This document shows, in pieces, positions 11,732 through 22,817 of a DNA stretch of 64,000 nt. Position numbers and translations under genes: made by a program. Below the pieces are notes generated by a model, which saw only the letters and a list, made by a program, of their open reading frames with translations, had not been told where the DNA came from and made no database searches. Position 1 is the first letter of the stretch, and every line of letters starts with the position of its first letter. Source of the stretch: Datura wrightii (lineage: Eukaryota > Streptophyta > Magnoliopsida > Solanales > Solanaceae); assembly GCA_035772735.1 (NCBI GenBank), contig JASDFA010000010.1, positions 129,831,001 to 129,895,000 of the forward strand, given 5' to 3'.

Positions 11732-11999
11732 AGAACATTCGTCCTCGAATGTTAACTCTGCTTGACAGAACCTTAACTTTGCAATTACTTATTCTTGAAA
11801 AATTTTGGCAGAGTCTCCCCTGTAATATGAACTATCCAAAAACCCTGAAATGCAGAAAAGTCCAATACAGGTACTCCACACAATACTATAGCGTTCACTT
11901 CACAATAGACTGAAGTCAATTATCTCACATGTACATGTATATAATGCAACTTATGAAACAACAACAACAACAAAATACCTCTAGCTGCACAATCTGACT

Positions 12000-12749
12000 A
12001 AGTCTGAAATAACTGAGGATATCTGGTTTTCATATTGTCTTCTACCTCCCAGGTCATCTCCTCTCGGTTCTTATTTCTCTATAACACTTTAATGAAAGCA
12101 ACATCTTTAGTTCATAGTTTGCGGATTTGCCGATCTAGTATGGCTACTGGAACTTCTTCATAAGCTAACTTCTCAGTGATTTGGACGTCTTTGACTGGGA
12201 CAATCCAGGGGGGATTTCCTATGCACTTCCTCAACATTGATACCTCAAACCAACCAGTTGGAGACCTGCACTTACGCCCATATAATGCTTCATAAGGCGC
12301 CATCTGAATTGTTGAATGATAATTGTTATTATAGGAAAATTCAATAAGTAGTAGATGTTCATCCCAGCTGCCGCCAAAATCTAGCACACACGCCCCTAAC
12401 ATATCCTCAAGCATCTGGATTGTACGTTCTACCTGCCCGTCTGTCTGAGGATGGAAGGCCGTGCTCAAGTTAACCTACGTCCCCAGGCCCCTTAAGACTG
12501 CCAAAATTTAGCTGTAAACTGCACCCCTCGGTCATAGATAATTGACAACGGAACACCATGCAATCGGACTATTTCTCTAATATACAGCTCAGCATAATCT
12601 TCGGCTGAAAAGGTAGCCCTTACTTGTAGAAAGTGAGCTGATTTTGTCAACCTGTCAACAATTACCCAGATAGAATCATATTTACGCCTGGTACGAGGTA
12701 ACCCTACTACGAAATCCACATTAACTACCTCCCATTTCCATAAAGGCAC
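12000..12749 (-). pseudogene. T2 integrase core, deleted C-terminal domain, and chromodomain
   Basis: The catalytic core is seen as VNVDFVVGLPRT (first Asp) and LSIIYDRGVQFT (second Asp). The third acidic residue is in HPQTDGQVERTIQ near 12440. After GWFEV (about 12235) the frame jumps to SMLRKCIG. By comparison with T4, about 100 residues including the GPY segment are missing, so the frame survived an internal deletion. The final segment (about 12003-12120) ends with a group II chromodomain pattern (TWEVEDNMK, RYPQLF), which in chromoviruses targets insertion to particular chromatin. One stop (TAG) lies within it. Confidence 0.8.
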
Positions 12750-12797
12750 GGCTATATCCTATGTCAGTTTGCCTGGTTTCTGATATTCAGTTTTCAC

Positions 12798-13796
12798 CTA
12801 TTGGCAATTGGGACATTGAGCTACGAATTCTGCTTTCCCCTTTTTCATTCCCGGCCACCAGTAAATTTCTTTCACGTCATGGTACATTTTTGTCGAACTT
12901 GGATATCGAGAGTAGTGGGCATAGTGTACCTTGCCCATAATTTGCTGGCGATCCCTATATCTCAAAACTCCGTCCTTAGTTACCTGGAAATCTGTCACTT
13001 CCCCTCGCTGGACCCTATTTTTGAGCGGAACCAGGCTAGGATCTTCATACTGTCGTTCTTTCACTTCCACAACCAATGATGACACTACGGTATTCTTGAT
13101 TACTGCTCCATTGTCTCCTGATTCTACTATACGAACGGCTAAACTGGCTAGTTGATGCAATTCTCGGGCCAATTCCTGCCGCTCGGGCTGTAAATATGTC
13201 AGGCTTCCCATGGATTTGCGACTAAGGGCATCTGCTACAACATTGGCCCTTCCGGGGTGATATAAAATATTCATATCATAATCCTTTAACAACTCCAACC
13301 AGCGACGCTGTCGCAGACTCAACTCTTTCTGGGTGAAGATATACTGCAGGCTTTTGTGATCAGTGAAAATATCAACGTGGACGCCATATAGGTAGTGTCT
13401 CCATATTTTCAAGGCATGAATCACCGCGGCTAACTCCAAGTCATGGGTAGGGTAGTTCTTCTCATTCTTCCTCAGTTGCCTGGAAGCATAGGCAATCACC
13501 TTACCATGCTGCATCAAAACACATCCTAACCCAACACCCGAAGCGTCATAATAGACTGCATAACCCTTTGTTTCTTCTGGCAACGCTAGCATCGGTGCTG
13601 ATGTCAATCTGTCTTTTAGTTCCTGAAAGCTCTGCTCACTTACCTCAGTCCAATGAAATTTTGCTGCCTTCTGCGTCAGTTTGGTTAAAGGTGCTGCTAA
13701 AGTGGAAAATCCTTCCACGAACCTTCTGTAATACCCAGCTAACCCCAGGAAACTATGTAGTTCAGTTGGAGTGGTAGGTCCAGGCCATGTTTTCAC
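12798..13796 (-). pseudogene. T2 RNase H and integrase zinc-binding region
   Basis: An open stretch of 332 codons. It starts with the end of the reverse-transcriptase connection region (FLGLAGYYRRFVEGFS). RNase H follows (YYDASGVGLGCVLMQ, THDLELAAVIHALKIWRHYL, VDIFTDHKSLQYIF, ANVVADALSRK), then the HHCC region of integrase (HYSRYPSSTKMYHD, WWPGMKK, CPNCQ). It is separated from the upstream 13809-15377 frame by one in-frame stop (13806-13808), a CAG to TAG change that the other two copies of this segment do not have. Confidence 0.9.
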
Positions 13797-15236
13797 TGCC
13801 TCTATCTTCTATGTATCTACCTGTATACCAACATCTGACATAATATGGCCCAAGAAGGCTACTGAATTCAACCAAAATTCACATTTAGAAAATTTTGCAT
13901 ATAGCTGGCGATCTCTGAGAATTTGGAGCACTGTCCGTAGATGATCCTGGTGATCTGCCTCTGAGCGGGAATACACTAGAATATCATTAATAAATACTAT
14001 CACGAACAAGTCCAGGTATGGTCTGAAAACGTGGTTCATCAGGTCCATGAACACTGCTGGGGCATTTGTCAGTCCGAAGGACATGATGAGAAATTCAAAG
14101 TGGACGTATCTGGTCCTGAAGGAGGTCTTTGGCAACGCTAGCATCGGTGCTGATGTCAATCTGTCTTTTAGTTCCTGAAAGCTCTGCTCACTTACCTCAG
14201 TCCAATGAAATTTTGCTGCCTTCTGCGTCAGTTTGGTTAAAGGTGCTGCTAAAGTGGAAAATCCTTCCACGAACCTTCTGTAATACCCAGCTAACCCCAG
14301 GAAACTATGTACTTCAGTTGGAGTGGTAGGTCTAGGCCATGTTTTCACTGCCTCTATCTTCTGTGTATCTACCTGTATACCAACATCTGACACAATACGG
14401 CCCAAGAAGGCTACTGAATTCAACCTAAATTCACATTTAGAAAATTTTGCATATAGCTGGCGATCTTTGAGAATTTGGAGCACTGTCCGTAGATGATCCT
14501 GGTGATCTGCCTCTAAGCGGGAATACACTAGAATATCATTGATAAATACTATCACAAACAAGTCCAGGTATGGTCTGAAAATGTGGTTCATCAGGTCCAT
14601 GAACACTGCTGGGGCATTTGTCAGTCCGAAGGACATGACGAGAAATTCAAAGTGGACGTATCTGGTCCTGAAGGAGGTCTTTGGCAACGCTAGCATCGGT
14701 GCTGATGTCAATCTGTCTTTTAGTTCCTGAAAGCTCTGCTCACTTACCTCAGTCCAATGAAATTTTGCTGCCTTCTGCGTCAGTTTGGTTAAAGGTGCTG
14801 CTAAAGTGGAAAATCCTTCCACGAACCTTCTGTAATACCCAGCTAACCCTAGGAAACTATGTACTTCAGTTGGAGTGGTAGGTCTAGGCCATATTTTCAC
14901 TGCCTCTATCTTCTGTGTATCTACCTGTATACCAACATCTGACACAATATGGCCCAAGAAGGCTACTGAATTCAACCAAAATTCACATTTAGAAAATTTT
15001 GCATATAGCTGGCGATCTCTGAGAATTTGAAGCACTGTCCGTAGATGATCCTGGTGATCTGCCTCTGAGCGGGAATACACTAGAATATCATTGATAAATA
15101 CTATCACGAACAAGTCCAGGTATGGTCTGAAAACGTGGTTCATCAGGTCCATGAACACTGCTGGGGCATTTGTCAGTCCGAAGGACATGACGAGAAATTC
15201 AAAGTGGACGTATCTGGTCCTGAAGGAGGTCTTTGG
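13581..15236 (-). repeat. Triple 552-bp tandem repeat in T2 reverse transcriptase
   Basis: Three adjacent units of exactly 552 bp (13581-14132, 14133-14684, 14685-15236), 184 codons each, so the frame is kept. Hand comparison gives about 12 differences between units 1 and 2 and about 9 between units 1 and 3 (about 2%), far below the roughly 9% between the T2 LTRs. The two repeat edges share TGG in the parental sequence, a three-base microhomology. Each unit carries the reverse-transcriptase palm with FINDILVYS and the connection region up to SAPMLALP. Confidence 0.95.
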
Positions 15237-15377
15237 AATATCTCTTTCACGTACCCGGACCTGATGATATCCTGACCTTAAGTCAATCTTTGAAAAATAC
15301 CTCGATCGCTGTAGTTGATCAAACAAATCATCTATTCTGGGAAGCGGGTACTTATTCTTGATAGTGACTTTATTCAA
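13809..15377 (-). CDS. T2 reverse transcriptase with two extra in-frame catalytic-connection segments
   Basis: A 522-codon open frame. It begins at the conserved NKVTIKNKYPLPRIDDLFDQL segment, with fingers and palm motifs (FSKIDLRSGYHQ, KTSFRTRYVHFEF, MSFGLTNAPAVFMDLMN). Instead of passing once to RNase H, the frame returns to KTSFRT twice after SAPMLALP. The active-site motif reads FINDIL in all three copies where FxDD is expected, so one catalytic aspartate is already Asn. A working enzyme is therefore not expected. The frame continues into 12798-13796 after one stop. Confidence 0.85.
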   Translation of the reverse strand: MNKVTIKNKYPLPRIDDLFDQLQRSRYFSKIDLRSGYHQVRVRERDIPKTSFRTRYVHFEFLVMSFGLTNAPAVFMDLMNHVFRPYLDLFVIVFINDILVYSRSEADHQDHLRTVLQILRDRQLYAKFSKCEFWLNSVAFLGHIVSDVGIQVDTQKIEAVKIWPRPTTPTEVHSFLGLAGYYRRFVEGFSTLAAPLTKLTQKAAKFHWTEVSEQSFQELKDRLTSAPMLALPKTSFRTRYVHFEFLVMSFGLTNAPAVFMDLMNHIFRPYLDLFVIVFINDILVYSRLEADHQDHLRTVLQILKDRQLYAKFSKCEFRLNSVAFLGRIVSDVGIQVDTQKIEAVKTWPRPTTPTEVHSFLGLAGYYRRFVEGFSTLAAPLTKLTQKAAKFHWTEVSEQSFQELKDRLTSAPMLALPKTSFRTRYVHFEFLIMSFGLTNAPAVFMDLMNHVFRPYLDLFVIVFINDILVYSRSEADHQDHLRTVLQILRDRQLYAKFSKCEFWLNSVAFLGHIMSDVGIQVDT

Positions 15378-15379
15378 CT

Positions 15380-16030
15380 ACCGATAATCTACACACATAT
15401 GAAGGGAGCCGTCCTTCTTCCTCACGAACAGAACTGGCGCACCCCATGGTGAGGTACTCGGCCTGATAAAGCAGGCCGAGTGCTTGGTAATAGATCGATT
15501 ACAAAATCAATTTTCCTTTCTAGGGGAATAGCATGAAGCTCATCTGGAAATATGTTGGGAAATTCATTAACCACTGAGATAGATTGAAGGGTCGGAGGCT
15601 GTGCCCGAACATCCTGAACTCTGACAATATGATAAATGCACCCTTTTTGCTATCAATTTTCTCACCCGAAGATAGGAAATAAACCTACCTTTTGGCGTGA
15701 CTGTACTACCTTTTCACTCCCGTACTGCCTCCCTTGGAAAGTGGAATCGGACATTCTTGGTCCAACATTCGACATTAGCATAGCATGGAGCTAGCCAATC
15801 CATACCCATAATGGCATCAAAATCAACCATTTCTAATTCTATCAAGTCTGTCGTAGTCTGATGACAGTAAAACTCTAGTGTACACCCCTGATAGACCCTT
15901 CTAGCTATAATAAAGTCACCAACGGGTGTAGACATTAAGAAAGGTCGTCGAAGCAATTCCAGCATAATACTAAATTTTTGAGCCACTAACGGTGTAACAT
16001 AGGACAAGGTGGATCCTGGATCTATTTAAC
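15380..16030 (-). pseudogene. T2 protease and protease-RT linker
   Basis: A 97-codon open part (15714-16007) has SYVTPLVAQKF, DFIIARRVYQGCTLEFY and DFDAIMGMDWLAPCYANVECW, the second half of the chromoviral aspartic protease. The catalytic D-S/P-G segment expected just upstream (about 16010-16040) is in another frame. Between the linker and the RT start (about 15380-15480) part of the usual RT N-terminus is missing and out of frame. Confidence 0.65.
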
Positions 16031-16264
16031 ACATAAGCAGGATGAGAGAAAATGTTCAGCATACTTGTCACAACATCTGGTGATGACTCTGACTCCTATC
16101 GCCCCGATAGTGCATAAGTACGGTCTGGGCTGGCACCTGAACTGGAGGCCCCTGATTTGCCTCGGCCTCTGCCGGCTGAAACTGAGGGCCTACGCCCTAC
16201 TGGGGATGCTAGAACTCGTGATCCTGCCGAGGACCTATCCTGTCGATCCCGGTCACCCTAACCG

Positions 16265-17402
16265 CTAGTTGGACAATTCCTCAACTGGTGACCCTCCTGT
16301 ACACAAATATAGAATGTTATGGAACCATACCTGCATGCTCCAGAGTGACATCGACTGCAAATGGAAAAGTTGTATTGTAATCCCACTCTGCTCCACTATA
16401 CCTGCTCCTCTGCCGCTGCGATGGAGACGGGGGTCTAGGCGGCCTATCTGATAACCGTGGCCTAGGTCCTCCCCGGGACTCTTCCTGTAATTCACCCGGT
16501 CTGTCCCTGTGGTGCTGCTCCTGACTTGTCCTCCTAATCTCCCATTGCCGCTGTCTGATACCCTCAATATTCTGAGCAAAAGCCTGCACATGGGCAATAT
16601 CCATATCCTCTCGTAGTGTGGCTGTTATGCAGGTCTCAACATATTCCGGTTTTAGCCCCATAATAAAGAGATGTACCTTGGATGGCATTGTGTCCACAAA
16701 AGATGGCGCATAACGAGCCAAGGAATCAAACCGCATGGCATATTCCCGAACACTCTTCGACCCCTGCTCCAAGTTTAGGAATTAATCAACCCGGGCCTGT
16801 CGAATCTCCCGCGGTAGATAATGATCCAAGAAAGCTTCTGAGAAGCTGGGCCAAGTCGGAGGGGAAAAATCTCTCCCCCGAGACCTTTCCCAACTCTCAT
16901 AGCACAGCATGGCGATGTCCCGTAGCCGGAATACCGCCAACTCAACCGACTCTGTAGGTGTAGCATGCATCACCCTGAAAATCCTCTGTATCTAGTCTAA
17001 GAAGTCCTGAGGGTCCTCGGTCCGATTTGTCCTTGTGAATTGCGGGGGACCTAGTGTTAGGAACTTTCGGACCCTCGAGCTACCAGTCCCTCCTAAGGAT
17101 TCTGCAACTGTAGGTGGCACTGGCTAGCGCTGAGCAGCTATCATCTGGGCTAGCATAACCACCGCGCTCCTGACCTCCTGGTCGGATGGTAGGGGTATAG
17201 AAACTGCCAGAGGCGGTGCCGCCACACTGGCCGTCCCAAGCGGCTCCTGACGTGGTGGAGACTGCTGGGGAGGTCGAGATGATACCTCCGTATCATCCTT
17301 AGATTGGGCCGATTCTGACCGAGGCTGAGGCACCCTGTTGGTGCCCTCTCCCACTGCTACATCTAGGGTCCTGCCTGTCGTAGGGTGTCGCTGGTCCGAC
17401 AT
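16265..17402 (-). pseudogene. T2 gag
   Basis: It likely starts at MSDQRHPTT near 17402. A Pro/Ser/Gln-rich N-terminus is followed by the capsid-like core with ELAVFRLRDIA, WPSFSEAFLDHYLPREIR, FLNLEQGSKSVREYAMRFDSLARYAP and LKPEYVETC. An Arg/Pro-rich stretch leads to the expected zinc knuckle near 16270-16330, which is frameshifted and has lost its CCHC pattern. Stops and at least two frameshifts are present. Gag would form the cytoplasmic particle in which reverse transcription takes place. Confidence 0.8.
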
Positions 17403-17599
17403 TTCTCTGTAAGCAAAAGAGTATAATGAGCTTAGGGACTCAACCCTATATTGTACTGCTCTATAGCATGATTGAATAAGAAGAAAGAGTAACCATCCTA
17501 TCATGCCTTACAGCCTCCTGCCTATAGTATGTGGTGCACAACACATCCATAGACAAGACTCTACTTAGCACGGCTTGCAAACTCCCTCAGATACGACCT

Positions 17600-17613
17600 G
17601 CTCTGATACTAAG
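17600..17613 (-). other. T2 primer binding site
   Basis: AGTATCAGAGC on the minus strand, next to the LTR, resembles the plant initiator tRNA-Met complement TGGTATCAGAGC with one mismatch inside the shared part. Confidence 0.75.
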
Positions 17614-17615
17614 TT

Positions 17616-19123
17616 TGTCATGCCCCACCTTGGGAGGTATGAATGGCACCTGGTGCCCTGCTAGGACTTGAACTGCTGAGCTGACTAAGCCTAAGCACCT
17701 CTAGTGCAGGGATGACTCTAACTCTAGAATCAAAAAACAATGGGCTATATAGCGGCTGTAAATACAATCCCCGACCGACAAGGCCTATAGCCACTTGTGA
17801 AAAATAAATAGCTAACCAGAGACAAACAATCATAGGGAGTCCTATGCGGGCCGACAAGGCCACCATGATATCTAGTTATAACTGGAAAGTAAAATCAGAT
17901 GCTAAACCGAACTATGACCGACAAGGCCACCAATCAACAGCTAAACCGAGCCCCACACGGCTAACACACATAATCTAAAACATATATAGGCCCCATACCA
18001 CTGATATCATCTAACCTCAGGGAAGTAACGCAATCTGCAAGCCTCTAGGAGTACTAAGATGGTCGGGACAGGCCCCGACCTACCTATCTGTACAAACAAA
18101 AGAAATAAACCTCTATCACACAAGCTCCGGAAGAAGGGAGCTGACGGCTCTGTATGGCTGACTGAAACTACGAGGGACCTGCTCCTTGTCTATATGCAAC
18201 TGCAGGCAAGTAATGCAGTGCCACAAAAGAGGGCGTCAGTACCATAGGTACTAAATATGTAAGGCAGTACCTTTAAATAACTGAAAGTAAGGAATAGAAC
18301 TGACAATGACTGAAGTAAAGAAAATGAACTGAAGATGATTGAAGTAGTGAAATCAGGACTAAACATAACTATAATAAGGAAGGTAGGGTTCATACCTAAC
18401 AAATGAGGCGTCTTACTATCTAACTATGAGTAACTAAAGCAAACATAAACCTCTCCTGACCCCTATAAGCCAGAAGGTACAATCAGAACAGAATAACCCA
18501 CCCGGGCCCCCATTAGCCCTAGTGAGTACACCTCAATTTATATACCTCTATCCAAGTTATATTGAGTCAACTACTAGCTATAAGCATCCTACTGATCCCC
18601 TGGGTCTGCAACTGGGCCTGCTCGGCCCCTGACTATAGCTGTGTCTGAGTCCGGAGGACTCCTGATATCTACACCCCAGGCGTAAACGCTCGGCGGGGGT
18701 GTATATAAGGCCAACCACGGCATATGAGGATCTGGATCCCCATCTTCATCCCTTGGGGACGGCATGCTGCTCCGTAGAGCGACGTTTCCTCTCCCCTAGC
18801 GGGAGGCGACACAACTATTAACCCTGGGGTGGTCACGGAAGCTATACAGGTATAATCCAGCCCAAAACAATACAATTTACGAGCCTCAACTGACAAAAAC
18901 AACTAGACATGATAACATACTCCTATCATGCTTTACTAGGATTCATACTGGACTACTATACTAAAGAAACTAACTTGCCGAAAGAAAATGCCTTAACATA
19001 CCTCGTTTGCTGTTTACCGATTAACTGGCGAGTTTTGGCTCGTGCGCAACTGCCCTTCTCAACTACAATCATATTAGCGGAATAATAGGGCTACTTCATT
19101 ACTATATTCAATGAAAAAAATAA

Positions 19124-19181
<58 letters not shown>

Positions 19182-19787
19182 CTAACTATACTTCAATTTA
19201 TCAAAAGCAGATCAAGAACTTGTAATTTCTCGGGAATCTAGAAGGGAGAAATACTTACTTTAGCACGTGATTGTATTGAAACTAGTTTGGAACAATTCCA
19301 TCAACTTAAGCTCGGCAGGATGACAATTTGCCGGATGTATTTTACGAAAACAACTCCGCAGCGATGCTCTCTACAGCCTTCTACTTCAATAACCGGAGTT
19401 AATTTGGATTTGGACGACGTTTAGCAGCGTAATTGGACGATTTCCAAATGTTTTCCTCGGTTTCCCTCTATTCTGCCCGTGAATATGTGAATAATGATCT
19501 AACTTCTAAGTGTGAGGCCTTTATATACTTGAGGCAGCAGACAAGGCAACGTGGCACTCCGCCGGTCGCGCTAATTCTGCTCCGTGCCAATTTGGGTAAC
19601 GTGGAGGGGGCTGCTCCATGCCACTTTTCCCCTTTGGCCAACTTGGTTCGGCCTCCTCCCGTAAAATCCCAACTTTGCACTTGTTCGGCCTTTCTCCGGG
19701 CCCTTTCCTCATATGTATGGCACTCTAAAACTCTCAACCAACATACGAATAGGCCGACTAAATGGTAGAAACTTATGGGGTGTAACA
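17616..19787 (-). repeat. T2 5' LTR
   Basis: Colinear with 9565-11718, with a longer (TA)n run at about 19128-19177. It ends at 19787, followed by TSD cattc. Confidence 0.92.
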
Positions 19788-19792
19788 CATTC

Positions 19793-21105
19793 AAATGCCT
19801 TTAGACATGCCTCATCAAAAATAAACTTCACCTCCTTCTCGAGTAGTTTACACAATGGATGTTAATTTTGGAGAAGTCCTTGATGAATCTTCTGTAAAAA
19901 CCTGCATGACCCAAAAAGCTGTGAACACCTTTTACAGAAATTGGAGGTGGAAGACTAGCTATTACCTCAATCTTGGCTTGGTCTACCTCCATAACCTTAC
20001 CATAAATCTTGTGGCCTAGCACTATTCCTTCCTTGACCATGAAATGACACTTTTCCCAGTTAAGCACCAAGTTTGTCTCTTCGCATCTCTGAAGCACCTT
20101 GCTCAAATGAGCCAAACACTCCTCGAATGAATCGCCCACCATCGAAATATCATCCATAAAGACTTCAATGATGTCTTCCACCATGTCAGAAAATATGGAC
20201 ATCATGCACTGCTGAAAAGTCGCGGGTGCATTACATAACCCAAATGGCATCCTCTTAAAAGCAAATGTACCATATGGACAAGTGAATGTGGTCTTCTCTT
20301 AGTTTTCAAGGGCTGTAAAAATCTTATTGTACCCCGAATAACCATCAAGGAAACAATACCATCCTCTACCAGCAAGTTTGTCTAACGTCTGGTTCATGAA
20401 TCACATCGGAAAGTGATCTTTTTGCGTCCACCGGTTCATCTTTCTGCAATCCATGCATACTCTCCAAGCGGTGAATGGTCTTAGAGGAATGAGCTCATTT
20501 TTAGCATTTGGGACCATCGTGATTCCTCCCTTTTTCGGTACACACTGGACTGGGTTCACCCATTTGTTGTCTGCAATAGGATAAACCACACCTGCATCCA
20601 ACCACTTTATGATTTCCTTCTTGACCACCTCTTGCATAGGTGGATTCAACCTACGCTATTGATCAATACTCGGAATACAACCTGGTACTAGCTGGATCTT
20701 GTGAGTGAAAATACCGGTCGGGATTCTAATAATATCTGCAATGGTCCACCCAATGGCTTTTTTGTATCTCTTCAAGACAGAGACCAAATCCACCACTTAC
20801 CATTCCTCCAAGTCAGCTGCAACAATGACCGATAAAGTGTTACCGGCTCCTAGAAATGCATACTATAAATGGGAGGTGAGTGCTTTGAGCTCCAACACTG
20901 GAGGCTCCTCAATGGATGGCTTGGCTGGTGGGTTCTCCAAATTCTTCAAATCAAGATTGATCTTCTTTGGAGCATAAGTGTATGACCCCATGCCAGCAAG
21001 TGCATTTAGAATTTCCTCACTCCCATGAATCTCCTCAGCCCCAATGTCCATCAAAATAGCTGCTAAGTCATCGAGAAACAATAACTTCTCTATGGGTGAG
21101 ACCTA
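19793..21105 (-). pseudogene. A1 reverse transcriptase, 5' of the T2 insertion
   Basis: Read on the minus strand from about 21105, after a stop. A linker (FLDDLAAILMDIGAEEIHGS) leads to the RT. Fingers motifs are VKKEIIKWLDAGVVYPI and VCMDCRKMNRWTQKDHFPM. The palm has MPFGLCNAPATFQQCM and FMDD intact (about 20150), and the connection has HSFLGHAGFYRRFIKDFSKI. Stops at about 20290-20400 break the frame. Nothing resembling gag or protease lies between this and the PBS, only about 90 bp of T-rich leader (minus strand). Confidence 0.87.
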
Positions 21106-21192
21106 TTACATACAAAAACAAAAACAAAAAAGTAAAAAGGAAACAAGAACCAACAGTAAAGTAAACACAATTAACAAAAGCCTTAGTTGTAT

Positions 21193-21210
21193 TCCCCGGC
21201 AACGACGCCA
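21193..21210 (-). other. A1 primer binding site (tRNA-Asp type)
   Basis: TGGCGTCGTTGCCGGGGA on the minus strand, 5 bp from the LTR. It fits the 3' end of plant tRNA-Asp (TGGCGCCGTTGCCGGGGA) with one C to T change at a CpG. Confidence 0.8.
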
Positions 21211-21215
21211 AAATT

Positions 21216-22817
21216 TGATGTCGCTCAAATTACACCTCGCAATTGAGATATAAGCGGTCGATTGTCAAATATAGAACCCAACAAAGGTTGAGGTCGATCC
21301 CACAGGGAATATGGTAAGAACTTAAGTTAATGGGAATAACTGTTACTATTGAGTTACTTATTTTCGAAGGGGAAAAGAAATAAAATAATAAACAAAAGTA
21401 AAACTACTGAATGCTTAGATCAACTATGGTTTTTATTCAATTAACGACTTGATTAGGATTGTGTTCCCCAAGACTTCATAACCACAAGATTTTATGTTAG
21501 TGTTCTATTCCGGTGTTTAACATGTAATATCTGTAAGTTAGGTTCACCTAAATGGTTGGTCCCCTATTTAGATTATTATCACCACGCAACTTGGTCCTTA
21601 TACGGGTGTACTTTAATTGACCCTTACCCTTAATATCGGATTAGATATCCCCAAACAAGTTCAAGCTATTAGATGAGGGTTAATAGCCTCAAATATCCGT
21701 TGTTAATTCCTTTTCCCATTCATTACCTCCTTGGTCCGGTAAGTAAGAATAAGGCAAGTCCTAACGTTTGCAACCGTCAAGAATCAATCGAAATGAAGGG
21801 AAAAACAATACATGGATTAAACTCCATTCAAGAATCACTAAGTATTTTACCTATGTGTGTTAATTCATCTTGGTTCCCACAACCCTAGTTATGGGTTTAG
21901 CTACTCATGTTTGTATGATCACAATCACAAATTATTGAATAAATCATAATTGCAACTCACAAACTACCGTAGAATAAAAACCATGTAGATTGAATAAAAA
22001 CTCCAAAGTTGATGAATAAATTCCAATGTTGCTTTTGATCCTCAAATTCAAGGTCAAAATTGTAAACCTTGTTTCTTGACTCAAGAATAATTGTTCAACA
22101 CCAAAATCCTACTTGAAAACTAATAGTAATCGGCTTCTCTCAAAAATAAACCTAAACTATGCTTTTATAGTTCCAAGAAAACCTTTTTCTAATTAAAATT
22201 GGAAACCAGGTCGGCAGTGGCAACAAGCTTGGTGATGAATCATTGGGCCTTCTGACGAGTCGTACCTTACTTACAATAGTCGTCCTCAGCATCGTGCTCC
22301 GTTGTCGAAACGGGTCACCGAACGACTCATCATTCCTGGACACGAGTCATTAGGTCCCTCATGGTCTAACTTCTTCAAAATTCCAGTGCACCTTACGGAT
22401 GGTTCCAGTGATCTTCCAACGAGTCGTTTACTCAACTAACTACTCGATAAGTCGGTCGTCAACTCCACTGGATACTTTGGCAATATTTCTTCTTCAGTCC
22501 TCATGACTGACTTCACGACTTGTTACTAGATGTAACGAGTCATTCCCTCAACCCGTCAGGTACACTGTCTCAGCATCTTAAAACTTCAATAATTTTCCAC
22601 GCCTTCAACAACGAATCATGCCTCCTGCCAACGACTCCTGAAGTGCCTGGCTGTCACCCTTTCAGTTATTTTCAGCATAAATTTACCCAGTTCACTTCTG
22701 AACTTATTTTCCTGCAACATTAAGCACGAAACACATCATACCTATATAAACATACCCGAAATGTGCATAATTTCTTGGTTTTAAGCGTCAAAAGTTTTGT
22801 AAAATCACAACACATCA
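21216..22817 (-). repeat. A1 5' LTR
   Basis: TGATGTGTTG start at 22817 and ...GACATCA end at 21216 on the minus strand. The TATA box is at 22162-22169 and palindrome cluster copies lie at 22255 and 22419 with variants up to about 22640. It is followed by TSD gtgcc. Confidence 0.93.

Larger units (their letters stand above)
9565..19787 (-). mobile_element. T2: chromovirus (Tekay/Del type), nested in A1
   Basis: LTRs of 2154 and 2172 bp flank about 5.9 kb of gag-pol. The TSD cattc is perfect (9560-9564 and 19788-19792). A hand comparison of the first 270 bp of the two LTRs shows about 24 differences (about 9%), so the insertion is not young. On the minus strand the order is LTR, PBS (17600), gag, protease, reverse transcriptase, RNase H, integrase, chromodomain, PPT, LTR. 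It is the innermost layer of the left nest. Its LTRs lack the palindrome clusters of the other elements. Confidence 0.93.
892..22817 (-). mobile_element. A1: Athila/Tat-type LTR retrotransposon lacking gag, split by T2
   Basis: Both LTRs are present (892-2490 and 21216-22817, 1599 and 1602 bp). The five-base duplication gtgcc is perfect (887-891 and 22818-22822). The PBS fits tRNA-Asp. Without T2 and one duplication the element is about 11.7 kb. On the minus strand the order is LTR, PBS, reverse transcriptase, RNase H, integrase, hairpin pair, internal promoter, ORF3, 3' UTR, PPT, LTR. Gag and protease are absent: the pol reading frame begins only about 100 bp after the PBS. The copy is inactive because of stops and the T2 insertion. 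Confidence 0.93.

Noticed and set aside
14129..14881. Repeated short plus-strand frames (66 codons at 14129 and 14681, 69 at 13568)
   Set aside because: Antisense shadows of the triplicated RT segment.
19433..19794. Overlapping 108-111 codon frames near the T2 5' LTR end
   Set aside because: Part of the LTR, repeated at 11330-11643 in the other LTR; no known domain.
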